64,000 nt of DNA from RHLJ01 sp965212165 (GTDB taxonomy: Bacteria > Bacteroidota > Rhodothermia > Balneolales > Balneolaceae): positions 1,612,001 to 1,676,000 of the forward strand of contig OZ243096.1 in the NCBI GenBank assembly GCA_965212165.1. The letters are read 5' to 3'. The notes beneath the pieces are model-generated. The model was not told the DNA's origin and searched no databases. It saw nothing but the letters and a program-made list of their open reading frames with translations. The position numbers were made by a program, and so were the translations under genes. Shown one piece after another: positions 46,647-55,228 of this stretch. How positions within the stretch are numbered: position 1 is the first letter of the stretch; each line of letters starts with the position of its first letter.

Positions 46647-46734
46647 CAACTAAGAATTAAAAATTCCAACTCAACACTAAACACTCAAGACTAAAAATTC
46701 AATATCAGGTCATCCTGAACTTGTTTCAGGATCT
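46647..46734. repeat. Composite repeat, copy 2
   Basis: AACTAAGAATTAAAAATTCC, ACTCAACACTAAACACTCAA and GACTAAAAATTC are followed by the identical 26-base REP-like palindrome at 46709-46734. Confidence 0.7.
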
Positions 46735-46825
46735 GTAGAAGGCTTTATTTTAAATAAATACGCCTTCACATTTTGAGAATAGACCTCCCCAATTAATAAA
46801 CATATTTTCATTTCAAGCTAGCACA

Positions 46826-46846
46826 CCCCTCCTGCAACAGGAGGGG
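46826..46846. repeat. Strong hairpin CCCCTCCTG-CAA-CAGGAGGGG
   Basis: A perfect 9-bp GC-rich stem with a three-base loop. It contrasts sharply with the AT-rich surroundings and resembles intergenic REP-type hairpins of other Bacteroidota. Confidence 0.75.
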
Positions 46847-46893
46847 AATCAATGGTCAGATATTTTTTTTCTTAAAACCAGTAACCAAAACAA

Positions 46894-46924
46894 GTCATTC
46901 TGTGGCTACTACCGAAGAACCTAT
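46894..46924. repeat. Diverged REP-like element
   Basis: GTCATTCTGTGGCTACTACC followed by GAAGAACCTAT resembles the REP-like palindromes at 46457 and 46709, with degenerate arms. Confidence 0.4.
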
Positions 46925-47136
46925 AGAGCATAAAGTTTGATATAAAAACATCTATTCGCGATGTGAATTCCCAATAAATATTTTATGGGAGAAACATCCA
47001 TCGCAATCCCGTTAATACGAGAATGTTAAAGGAGATTGTATTACTCAGTTCTAATTTTCATGTGAGTTGATAGTAATACCAATAAATTAATCACTAAAAG
47101 ATTGTGGCAGAGGTTTAGGCTCCATATTAAAGAGTT

Positions 47137-47158
47137 CTCCTCCTTATACAAGGAGGAG
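47137..47158. repeat. Hairpin CTCCTCCTT-ATAC-AAGGAGGAG
   Basis: A perfect 9-bp stem and four-base loop, followed by ACAGAGGAGGTCGGGAAACG. A weaker relative (CCTTCCCTTCTTGTGAGGGG) lies at 47242-47261. Confidence 0.7.
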
Positions 47159-47300
47159 ACAGAGGAGGTCGGGAAACGAGCTGAAATACCATTGATTGAC
47201 CCGCCCAATAATTAATTTCATCACCATAATTCTCAAAAAAACCTTCCCTTCTTGTGAGGGGATTGAGGGGTGTGTTTAACTTAGAAGATAATTTATCACA

Positions 47301-47377
47301 TAACTAAGAATTCAAAACTGAGAACTAAGAATCAAGAATTCCAACTCAACACTAAACACTCACAACTAAAAACTAAA
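47301..47377. repeat. Terminal copy of the dispersed repeat beside the tyrosine autokinase
   Basis: TAACTAAGAATTCAAAACTG, AGAACTAAGAATCAAGAATT, CCAACTCAACACTAAACACT, then CACAACTAAAAACTAAA. The repeat ends exactly at the autokinase stop codon. It shares AATTCCAACTCAACACTAAA with the copy at 46647. Confidence 0.7.
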
Positions 47378-49711
47378 TTACGCTTTATCTTCTTGATAAT
47401 AATCACTGTAAGTACGTTTGTAATAAGAGTAATTAGTATAGTAATCCGTACTCTTTTTAGGATCGAATGCATTTAATACAATTCCTAATACATCGGCATT
47501 CAAATGGGCTAGGCCTTCAAGAGTAAACGAAAGTTCTCTTTTTGTGGTAACATTAAATCTAGAAACAACCACTATACCATCAACTAATCTTAGTAGTGAA
47601 GCTGAATCAGAAATAATTCCGTATGGAGCAGTATCTAAAATTACGTGATCGTATCGTTCACTTAATTTATCAATAAGTTGCTTAAGTCTTTTACTATCTA
47701 ATACAGTAGCTGGCTCAGGCGTTTTCTTTCCAACAGTGATAAGGTCAACATTTGGTGCAATAGTCGTATTTGTAATGTCACTGATTTTGATAGTTTCAAA
47801 TAGGGAATCAGTTAAGCCAGGTTCTCTGTTTTCGCCAAAAATTTTATGCTGTGTAGGACGACGTAAATCCAAATCAATAATTAATACGGTCTTTTCAGCC
47901 TCGGAGAAAGTCACAGCCAAATTAGCCGCTACAGTACTTTTTCCTTCCCCTTTAGTAGCACTTGTTACCATGATAACTTTATAAGCCTTATCGGGGTTTG
48001 CATAAATAACATTTATTCGCAGCCTTCGATAAGCCTCAGATATTGGAGAGATGTGATCAATGAATGTTATGAGTTGATTGGATATTGATTTATTATCAAT
48101 AAATTGGTCTCCACTAGGATCTAACCCTTCCAGAATAGAAAAATCTGGTATAGTACCCAAAACCGGAATACCGTAATTTTTTATATCATCCGTTGATTTA
48201 ATGGTATTGTCTAAAATCTCTTTGATGAAGATGATACCGACACCAAAAATACCGCCTAAAAGAAATCCGAGGACGGCTATTAATTTCTTTTCAGGTTTAA
48301 TTGGGTTATCAGCAGGTACAGCATAATCTAAGGGTCGGCCCAGTCCAAACTGGGTTTTTTCCCATAAACTCATTTCGGCGAACTGACTGGATACGATCAT
48401 AAACAGTTCTTCATTAATATTGACATCTCTTTGAAGTCTGGCCAGATCAATCATATCATCTGGGAATTCATTGAATTCTAGATTTAATGCACCAATTCGT
48501 TCATTAATTACAGTAGACTGTGTTTCCATTTGAGTATGTTCTACTTTTAGCTCAATCAGTTTTTCACTGAGAATTGCAATACGACTAGAGGCATTTCCTT
48601 CATTGGAACCTAGGAAGCTTAAAGCCAATTCGTTGCCATCTTCGATAATGCTATTAGCTAACGTCCTAATTTGTTCTTTTACTGCATCGATCTGTTGACT
48701 TATGACCATCAAATCTGGATTAGTATTTTTGATATCTGGGTTTTTGGTCGTAAGTAGAAGGCGTTGTGTTTCTAGTTCTGCAAGTGCAAATTGATAGTTC
48801 CTTAATATAGATGCGGTAGCTTCAGAGAATTGATCTGCTAGTCCAGGTTTAATTTCATTGAGTTGATCTTCATATTGTTCAATAGCAGAATTAACAGCTA
48901 CTTGTCGTACTGTTAACTCTTGTTTTTGTCCTTCCAGTTGAGCTAGCGAGTTTATAACTTGTTCAGCCTGAGGGGTTATGGATACCACTTTGTTAGTATT
49001 CATGAAGTCCCGTAATTGTTCTTCAGTTACATTCAATTGATCTTCAATATTTTGTCTCTCTGAAGATAAAAACTGTAAGGCAGAAACGGCCATTATGCGA
49101 TTTTGTGCTGTAGATAGTTGAGAATAGGTATCCATGGTAAGATTGACAATGTATGCAGCTTCTTCAGGTGATACACTTTCATAACTGATACTTATGACAT
49201 CCGCACTAGGATCGGGGCGATCGAATTCTAAATTCATTCTTAATCTCTGTGCTACAGTATCCACACCTATCGATGATGAATCTTCAGGATAGGAACGCCA
49301 CAATACCGGAAATTTAATCCCATTGGTCATGTATTCCTGCTCAAATAAATGCTGAGCCAAATCCGTACTGAGCTTTCTAGATTTAAAAATTTGTAATTCA
49401 TTTGCAATAGTACTACCAGCTCCAATCCCATAGCTGGAGGTAAGTAAGCTAGATAAATCGGAACCAGCATAAGAATAACTGTTCTTTGTCTCGCTTACAA
49501 ATATACTCCCTTTGGACATATAGATAGGAGTAGTGTATATCGCAATTGAAATTGCAGAGATAGAACCCACAAAAATACTAACCAATAGTATCCATTTATT
49601 TAGTAAAAGTATATTTAGCAGTTTAAGCAGATCAATTTCATCCTCATGATTATTGCTTTCACTTATAATTGGATCAATGGTATGGTATTTATTTTGACCG
49701 TTCGTATGCAT
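47378..49711 (-). CDS. Wzc-like polysaccharide co-polymerase and tyrosine autokinase
   Basis: 777 residues. A Wzz domain with two membrane helices (about 33-55 and 475-495) flanks a long periplasmic coiled-coil region, and a BY-kinase domain follows. Walker A SATKGEGKST lies at about 580, Walker A' VLIIDLDLRRP follows. The C-terminal tail (752-777) has eight tyrosines, the autophosphorylation cluster. It controls chain length and export of the polysaccharide made by the genes at 51-64 kb. It reads towards the repeat island and diverges from the metallophosphoesterase. Confidence 0.93.
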   Translation of the reverse strand: MHTNGQNKYHTIDPIISESNNHEDEIDLLKLLNILLLNKWILLVSIFVGSISAISIAIYTTPIYMSKGSIFVSETKNSYSYAGSDLSSLLTSSYGIGAGSTIANELQIFKSRKLSTDLAQHLFEQEYMTNGIKFPVLWRSYPEDSSSIGVDTVAQRLRMNLEFDRPDPSADVISISYESVSPEEAAYIVNLTMDTYSQLSTAQNRIMAVSALQFLSSERQNIEDQLNVTEEQLRDFMNTNKVVSITPQAEQVINSLAQLEGQKQELTVRQVAVNSAIEQYEDQLNEIKPGLADQFSEATASILRNYQFALAELETQRLLLTTKNPDIKNTNPDLMVISQQIDAVKEQIRTLANSIIEDGNELALSFLGSNEGNASSRIAILSEKLIELKVEHTQMETQSTVINERIGALNLEFNEFPDDMIDLARLQRDVNINEELFMIVSSQFAEMSLWEKTQFGLGRPLDYAVPADNPIKPEKKLIAVLGFLLGGIFGVGIIFIKEILDNTIKSTDDIKNYGIPVLGTIPDFSILEGLDPSGDQFIDNKSISNQLITFIDHISPISEAYRRLRINVIYANPDKAYKVIMVTSATKGEGKSTVAANLAVTFSEAEKTVLIIDLDLRRPTQHKIFGENREPGLTDSLFETIKISDITNTTIAPNVDLITVGKKTPEPATVLDSKRLKQLIDKLSERYDHVILDTAPYGIISDSASLLRLVDGIVVVSRFNVTTKRELSFTLEGLAHLNADVLGIVLNAFDPKKSTDYYTNYSYYKRTYSDYYQEDKA

Positions 49712-49833
49712 TTAATTGAATTTGTATATAAATTTACAGCTTTAGAAAATATGGAATATATGGGAAATATCCCTCATGTTAGATGGTTTATTTTATCTAA
49801 TTAAATGCATTAAATAAGTTCTATTAAATAGTA

Positions 49834-50547
49834 ATGCCAAAAATTGCACTCATATCTGATATTCATGCCAACTTACAAGCCTTAGAAATGGTACTTAATC
49901 ATTTAGATGAACAACAGCCAGACTATTGGGTATGCTTGGGGGATATCGTTGGTTATGGGGGGCAACCTGCTGAATGTGTATCACTTCTGATGGAACGAGA
50001 TTTCTATAGAGTTAAAGGAAATCATGATGCAGGAGTTACCGGTGAATTAAGCTTGAAACATTTTCGTGAACCGAATCGGAGTTTAATTGCAAAAACAAAA
50101 GAATTATTAAATCCCAAGCAAATTGAATGGTTAAAAAACGCCCCATTAAAGATAGAAAATTCAGAAGATAAATGGGTGGCGGCTCATGCTTCCCCCATGG
50201 AACCTGATAAATGGACGTACTTGGAAAGTGCATTTACAGTAAGAGCTATATTATCTGAACAAAAGGCAACCTTTTGTTTTGTAGGACATACTCATCAGCC
50301 TTCGCTTGTTTCAGATCGGATTGGTCTACATAAAATAATAAAAGATCATAAATATTTAATTAACCCAGGAAGTGTGGGACAGTCACGTGATAAAGATTAC
50401 AGGGCTTCATGTGGACTATTGGATACCGATCAAATGAATTACCATAATTATCGTTTAGATTATGATATTTCACTTACAGTTAGAGAATTGAAATCAATGA
50501 ATTATAATAGAGAAGATATTTATCGATTGATGCGTTATAAAATCTAA
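49834..50547 (+). CDS. Metallophosphoesterase (YfcE/MJ0936-like)
   Basis: 237 residues with all calcineurin-like metal motifs: D9 and H11 in ISDIHAN, CLGDIVGYGG, KGNHD, the AHASP histidine and GHTHQP. The substrate is probably a phosphodiester or nucleotide. It stands between the autokinase and the SLBB gene; a role in polysaccharide control is possible only by location. Confidence 0.88.
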   Translation: MPKIALISDIHANLQALEMVLNHLDEQQPDYWVCLGDIVGYGGQPAECVSLLMERDFYRVKGNHDAGVTGELSLKHFREPNRSLIAKTKELLNPKQIEWLKNAPLKIENSEDKWVAAHASPMEPDKWTYLESAFTVRAILSEQKATFCFVGHTHQPSLVSDRIGLHKIIKDHKYLINPGSVGQSRDKDYRASCGLLDTDQMNYHNYRLDYDISLTVRELKSMNYNREDIYRLMRYKI

Positions 50548-50610
50548 AATAGTATAAAATTTGTGCATTAAAATGGTATATTTATGACTTAAATTTATTT
50601 AGAGTTGAAT

Positions 50611-51141
50611 ATGAAAAGAAATTTTCTGTATAGTTTTATAATCATAATATCGTTGAGCGTGGTGACTAACGCTCAGACACAACAGTATCAGTCTCAGCAA
50701 TTCCGTTTAGGAGAAAGAGTTATACGAATTTCAGAACCGGGTCAGCTATCAGACTCCGTAAATGTGTGGGGAGACGTTGGGAGTTCAGGAAGATACCTGA
50801 TCCCAAGAGGAACGGATTTGTCAAGATTACTTTCCTATAGTTTTGGTCCTAGGACTCTTAATGATGGGCAAACTCAGATTGATTGGTCCAAAATGCGTGT
50901 GGAAATCAACATACAAGAGTATGATGCCGAGAATGGAGGTCAGATATTTACACAGTTCAAATATAGATTTGAAGAACCATTCCCCAAAGGGATGAGAGAA
51001 TTTGAATTAAAAAATAACCATACCATTACGGTACGAGTCAAGAGAAAACCTTCTTTTAGAGATTATTTAGGAGTTTTTGCTTCTACCATATCTGCAGTAG
51101 CTTCTACTATAATATTACTAGACAGATTAGGTGGCAGATAA
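50611..51141 (+). CDS. Stand-alone SLBB-like exported protein
   Basis: 176 residues from the ATG at 50611; an in-frame TTG two codons earlier is less likely. A signal peptide (to about residue 22, NAQ) is followed by VNVWGDVGSSGRYLIPRGTD and LSRLLSYSFGPRT, the strand-turn pattern of a SLBB domain as in Wza-type export proteins, but the Poly_export domain is absent. A C-terminal helix (VFASTISAVASTIILL) may anchor it in a membrane. A partner of the Wzc-like protein is the likely role. Confidence 0.6.
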   Translation: MKRNFLYSFIIIISLSVVTNAQTQQYQSQQFRLGERVIRISEPGQLSDSVNVWGDVGSSGRYLIPRGTDLSRLLSYSFGPRTLNDGQTQIDWSKMRVEINIQEYDAENGGQIFTQFKYRFEEPFPKGMREFELKNNHTITVRVKRKPSFRDYLGVFASTISAVASTIILLDRLGGR

Positions 51142-51243
51142 ATTTAAGGAATAAAATAAATAAGGTCAGTGGTATAATCTAAAAAGTTACATAAAAATAC
51201 TGCTAGCCGTTATATTAATTAAACAATTTAAAGATTTAGAACA

Positions 51244-52539
51244 TTGGATTTAGAAAACACGAAAATTGCCATTATTGGCTTAGGGTATGTAGGATTACCA
51301 CTCGCGGTAGAGTTTGCAAAGAAGTTTCTAACTGTTGGTTTCGATATCAATAAGAAAAGAGGAGATGAATTAAATAATGGGCATGACAGAACTCTGGAAG
51401 TGAGTGATAAAGATCTGAAATCTGTGCTTGTATCAGATTTCAACTCAAAAGAAGTAGGGTTGAGGGTCTCTTACAATTCCGAAGACATAAAAGATTGTAA
51501 TGTCTTTATCGTTACTGTGCCCACCCCAACTGATAAGCACAACCGTCCAGTTCTTACGCCACTTATTAAAGCCAGTGAAACGGTTGGAAAGGTTCTTAAG
51601 AAAGGGGATGTAGTCATTTACGAATCCACCGTTTATCCCGGTGTCACAGAAGATGATTGTGTTCCTGTACTGGAAAAAGTATCTGGATTGAAATTCAATA
51701 AAGATTTTTATGCAGGATACAGCCCTGAGCGAATCAACCCAGGGGATAAGGAACATACCGTTACCAAAATCTTAAAGGTGACCTCCGGATCTTCTCCAGA
51801 AGCAGGTGAATTTGTGGACAGTCTGTATAAAGAAGTAATTACGGCAGGAACGCACTTGGCTCCAAGCATTAAAGTGGCCGAAGCTGCCAAAGTAATTGAG
51901 AACTCCCAGCGGGATATTAATATTGCCTTTGTAAATGAGCTGTCCAAGATCTTTAACCTATTGGAAATTGATACCGAGGACGTTTTAGAAGCCGCCGGAA
52001 CCAAATGGAACTTCCTGCCTTTCCGTCCCGGTTTGGTAGGTGGACATTGTATTGGAGTTGATCCGTTTTATTTGGCACAAAAAGCACAGGAAGTAGGATA
52101 TCATCCCGAAATTATATTGGCGGGAAGAAGAATTAACGACAGCATGGGCAAGCATGTAGCCACAGAGGTAGTGAAGAGCATGATGCGTAAAGACCTCAAG
52201 GTAATTGATGCCAATATCCTTATGCTGGGCATAACTTTTAAGGAAAACTGTCCTGATATCCGAAATACGCGAGCCATTGATATCTTTCGTGAATTAAAAA
52301 CCTATGATGCCAATGTGGATGTTTTTGATCCATGGGCTGACCCGGAAGAAGTGAAAGAGGAATATGGCATTGATTTGGTGAATGGAAACGAACTCCCTGA
52401 TTTGAGTAACTATTCAGCCATTATTTTGGCGGTATCTCATGAAAAATTCAGAAACCTCCCGATACAAAAAAGCGATAGTTGCGTAGTTTATGATGTAAAG
52501 AGTTTTTTGGATAAGAAATTAGTCGACAGAAGACTTTAA
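51244..52539 (+). CDS. tviB: UDP-HexNAc 6-dehydrogenase, TviB/WbpO family
   Basis: 431 residues. The NAD fold GLGYVGLPLAVEFAKKF opens the protein, the catalytic Cys lies in GGHCIGVDPFY, and FKENCPDIRNTRAIDI and YSPERINPGDKEH match TviB/WbpO closely. It oxidises C6 of UDP-GalNAc or UDP-GlcNAc to the uronic acid. The start is TTG at 51244; no ATG is available. Higher G+C in codons than in flanking genes begins in this gene. Confidence 0.9.
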   Translation: MDLENTKIAIIGLGYVGLPLAVEFAKKFLTVGFDINKKRGDELNNGHDRTLEVSDKDLKSVLVSDFNSKEVGLRVSYNSEDIKDCNVFIVTVPTPTDKHNRPVLTPLIKASETVGKVLKKGDVVIYESTVYPGVTEDDCVPVLEKVSGLKFNKDFYAGYSPERINPGDKEHTVTKILKVTSGSSPEAGEFVDSLYKEVITAGTHLAPSIKVAEAAKVIENSQRDINIAFVNELSKIFNLLEIDTEDVLEAAGTKWNFLPFRPGLVGGHCIGVDPFYLAQKAQEVGYHPEIILAGRRINDSMGKHVATEVVKSMMRKDLKVIDANILMLGITFKENCPDIRNTRAIDIFRELKTYDANVDVFDPWADPEEVKEEYGIDLVNGNELPDLSNYSAIILAVSHEKFRNLPIQKSDSCVVYDVKSFLDKKLVDRRL

Positions 52540-52634
52540 TGAATTCAAATTATACTGCAAGTAAAAATTAATTCTGAATGCAAAAGTGTAAATCGAATTC
52601 ATTGGATAAATTTGCTGTCAATAGATTTTAAAAA

Positions 52635-53600
52635 ATGAAAGACAAAAAACAAAAATTACTTATTACAGGAGGAGCTGGCTTCATCGGCTCCAACCTAGTT
52701 GAACACTTCCTCAAAGATGACCGTATATCTTTGGTTCGCGTCCTCGATGATCTCTCCAACGGTTACTACTCAAATATTGAAGAATTCGAAGATCATCCAA
52801 AATTCGAGTTCATAAAAGGAGATATTTGCGATTACCAAACTTGTTTGGAAGCTACCAATGAGATAGACAAAATCACTCACCAGGCAGCCCTCGGCTCCGT
52901 CCCCCGCTCCATTGAAAACCCGATGCGTTCTACCGAAGTTAATATTTTGGGAACTGTAAATATATTACATGCTGCCAAAGAAAATGGTGTAGAACGAGTT
53001 ATTTTAGCTTGTAGTTCCAGTACTTACGGCGACCATCCCGGACTGCCTAAAGTAGAAGATGAAATTGGGATGCCGCTCAGTCCTTACGCCGTTACCAAAT
53101 ATTCCGTTGAACAATTTGCAGATGTATTTCACCAAACTTATGGTATCAATTATATAGGCCTACGCTACTTCAATATCTTCGGCCCGAAGCAAAATCCCAA
53201 TAATCCTTATGCAGCAGTTATTCCAATTTTTTGCCAGGCTTTTATTGATGGGGAACGTTCAACCATAAATGGGGATGGAGAACATAGCCGTGATTTTACC
53301 TATGTGGCAAATGCAGTACTGGCAAATGACCTAGCTTTATTTACAAAGAATGAAGAAGCCATCAATGAAATTTATAATGTTGCGTGTAATGACCGCATTT
53401 CTTTAAATGAAATGATTAAAGCATTACAGGAAATTAGTGGAAAAGATATTCAGCCAGTTTATGGTCCCGAACGTCCAGGGGATGTAAAGCATTCGGAGGC
53501 AGACATTTCTAAGATTCAATCTAATCTTGGTTACGAACCGAAAGTTTTTTTTAAAAAAGGATTAAATAGAGTTTATAATTGGTATAAAGAAAAATCATAG
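52635..53600 (+). CDS. tviC: UDP-GlcNAc C4-epimerase, TviC/WbpP family
   Basis: 321 residues of the extended SDR family. GGAGFIGSNLVEHFL is the NAD motif; HQAALGSVPRSIENP, SSSTYGDHPGLPKVEDE and the catalytic Y-x-x-x-K in SPYAVTKYSVEQFA match TviC/WbpP. It converts UDP-GlcNAc to UDP-GalNAc (or the acids). Together with the TviB-like gene it forms a Vi-antigen-type precursor pair. Confidence 0.88.
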   Translation: MKDKKQKLLITGGAGFIGSNLVEHFLKDDRISLVRVLDDLSNGYYSNIEEFEDHPKFEFIKGDICDYQTCLEATNEIDKITHQAALGSVPRSIENPMRSTEVNILGTVNILHAAKENGVERVILACSSSTYGDHPGLPKVEDEIGMPLSPYAVTKYSVEQFADVFHQTYGINYIGLRYFNIFGPKQNPNNPYAAVIPIFCQAFIDGERSTINGDGEHSRDFTYVANAVLANDLALFTKNEEAINEIYNVACNDRISLNEMIKALQEISGKDIQPVYGPERPGDVKHSEADISKIQSNLGYEPKVFFKKGLNRVYNWYKEKS

Positions 53601-53601
53601 C

Positions 53602-54555
53602 ATGAAAAATTTTGCATTAACAGGGTTAGCTGGATATATAGCTCCCAGACATTTAAAAGCTATAAAAGACACCGGGAATCAATTGGTTGCTGCAGTCGAT
53701 CCGCATGATTCTGTAGGAATTATGGATAGCTTTTTCCCGGAGGCTAGTTTTTTTACAGAAGTTGAACGCTTTGACCGGCACTTGGAAAAGATAAAAAGAG
53801 AAAATAATGGACAGAAAGTCGATTATATGACCATTTGTTCTCCCAACCATCTACATGATGCACATATCAGGCTTGCTATGCGCGTGGGGGCTGATGCCAT
53901 TTGTGAAAAACCACTGGTGCTCAACCCATGGAATCTGGATATCCTTCAGGAACTGGAAGAAGAATACGGACAGCGGGTTTGGACGATTCTACAACTTCGA
54001 GTTCATCCCTCATTAATTGAATTGAAAAAAAAGCTTGAAAGTAAGAAGAGTGATACACGTCATAAGATCAGGCTTACATATATAACTTCCAGGGGGTTAT
54101 GGTATCATTATTCTTGGAAAGGAGATCATGAAAAATCAGGAGGAATTGGAACCAATATTGGAGTTCACTTTTTTGATATGTTGATGTGGCTTTTTGGCCC
54201 CACACAGAAAACAGAACTCTATATTCGTGAAGACAACCGAATGGGAGGCTATCTTGAGCTTCCAAATGCGGATGTGGAATGGTTTTTATCTTTGGAACCG
54301 GAGGATATTCCAAATAATGCCGATGACAGCCAAAGAACATTTAGAACAATCAGTGTGGATGGAGATGAAATTGAATTCAGTGGTGGTTTTACTGATCTGC
54401 ATACCAAGGTATATGAAGAAACCTTAGCCGGAAACGGTTTTGGACTCCAAGATGCACGTCCCTCCATTGAACTCGTTCATAAGCTAAGAACAATGGACCT
54501 AACGGAGAAACCATCTGGATTGATACATCCCACTATTAAAAACCTTTTGAAATGA
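53602..54555 (+). CDS. wbpB: UDP-N-acetyl-hexosaminuronate 3-dehydrogenase, WbpB/WlbA family
   Basis: 317 residues of the Gfo/Idh/MocA family. The start FALTGLAGYIAPRHLKAIKD, the CEKPLVLNPWN motif, and GGIGTNIGVHFFDMLMWLFG are diagnostic of WlbA/WbpB. It oxidises C3 of UDP-GlcNAcA with NAD, giving the 3-keto substrate for the aminotransferase. One base after the epimerase and overlapping the acetyltransferase by four bases. Confidence 0.9.
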   Translation: MKNFALTGLAGYIAPRHLKAIKDTGNQLVAAVDPHDSVGIMDSFFPEASFFTEVERFDRHLEKIKRENNGQKVDYMTICSPNHLHDAHIRLAMRVGADAICEKPLVLNPWNLDILQELEEEYGQRVWTILQLRVHPSLIELKKKLESKKSDTRHKIRLTYITSRGLWYHYSWKGDHEKSGGIGTNIGVHFFDMLMWLFGPTQKTELYIREDNRMGGYLELPNADVEWFLSLEPEDIPNNADDSQRTFRTISVDGDEIEFSGGFTDLHTKVYEETLAGNGFGLQDARPSIELVHKLRTMDLTEKPSGLIHPTIKNLLK

Positions 54556-55226
54556 TGAATGAAGTAAACGAGATAGATGGGGTTCGGATACATCAATCAG
54601 CTTATGTGGATCAGCCGGTGCAGATTGGTAAAGGAAGCAGTGTCTGGCATTATTGCCACATTTCTAAAGGAGTGGACATTGGAGAACAATGTGTTTTCGG
54701 CCAAAATGTATTTGTAGCTGAAAATGTAAAGATCGGAAATAGAGTAAAGGTTCAGAATAATGTCGCTATCTATACAGGGTGTGAGCTGGAAGATGAAGTA
54801 TTCTTAGGGCCAAGTTGCGTGCTGACCAATGTTACCAATCCGCGGTCTCAGGTGAATCGCCATTCTTTATATGAGCATACGCTTTTTAAAAGAGGGAGTA
54901 CGGTTGGTGCTAATGCGACAATAGTATGCGGAATCACCTTAGGCCGTTACTCTTTTATAGGAGCAGGAGCCATAGTAACCAAAGATGTACCTGATTATGC
55001 GTTAATACTTGGAAACCCGGGAAAGCAAAAAGGATGGATGAGCAGGCATGGGCACTTGCTTAAAGATTCGGATATAAATGGATTAATGGTCTGTCCTGAA
55101 TCGGGATTCAAATATCAGTTAAAAGATGACAAATTGCGATGTCTTGATCTGGATGAAGAAGAACCGTTGCCTGGAGAACTCACCAAGGGTGAACGAACAT
55201 ACGATGAATTTAAGGAGAAAAAATAG
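54552..55226 (+). CDS. wbpD: UDP-3-amino-hexuronate N-acetyltransferase, WbpD/WlbB family
   Basis: 224 residues. Hexapeptide repeats of the left-handed beta-helix fold fill about 10-165 (VDIGEQCVFGQNVFVAENVK and GATIVCGITLGR type), with a C-terminal extension of about 60 residues that has two Cys residues (MVCPESGFKY and LRCLDLDEE). It acetylates the 3-amino group using acetyl-CoA. ATG at 54552 or 54555. Confidence 0.88.
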   Translation: MMNEVNEIDGVRIHQSAYVDQPVQIGKGSSVWHYCHISKGVDIGEQCVFGQNVFVAENVKIGNRVKVQNNVAIYTGCELEDEVFLGPSCVLTNVTNPRSQVNRHSLYEHTLFKRGSTVGANATIVCGITLGRYSFIGAGAIVTKDVPDYALILGNPGKQKGWMSRHGHLLKDSDINGLMVCPESGFKYQLKDDKLRCLDLDEEEPLPGELTKGERTYDEFKEKK

Positions 55227-55228
55227 AG

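Larger units (their letters stand above)
46324..47377. repeat. Gene-free island of several repeat families
   Basis: About 1.05 kb with no supportable gene. It contains inverted and direct copies of the CTAAACACTCA-type repeat at both ends, two copies of a REP-like palindrome, a diverged third one, two strong C/G-rich hairpins, and an 8-bp tandem repeat. The right edge runs into the stop codon of the tyrosine autokinase gene. It looks like an accumulation site for small mobile or recombinogenic elements between the sulfate operon and the polysaccharide locus. Confidence 0.7.

Noticed and set aside
46324..47377. CRISPR-like array
   Set aside because: Repeats are of different families, unevenly spaced and without equal-length spacers; no cas genes.
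50654..50675. Hairpin TGAGCGT/ACGCTCA in the SLBB protein signal codons
   Set aside because: No T-run follows, unlike the two reported signal-peptide terminators.
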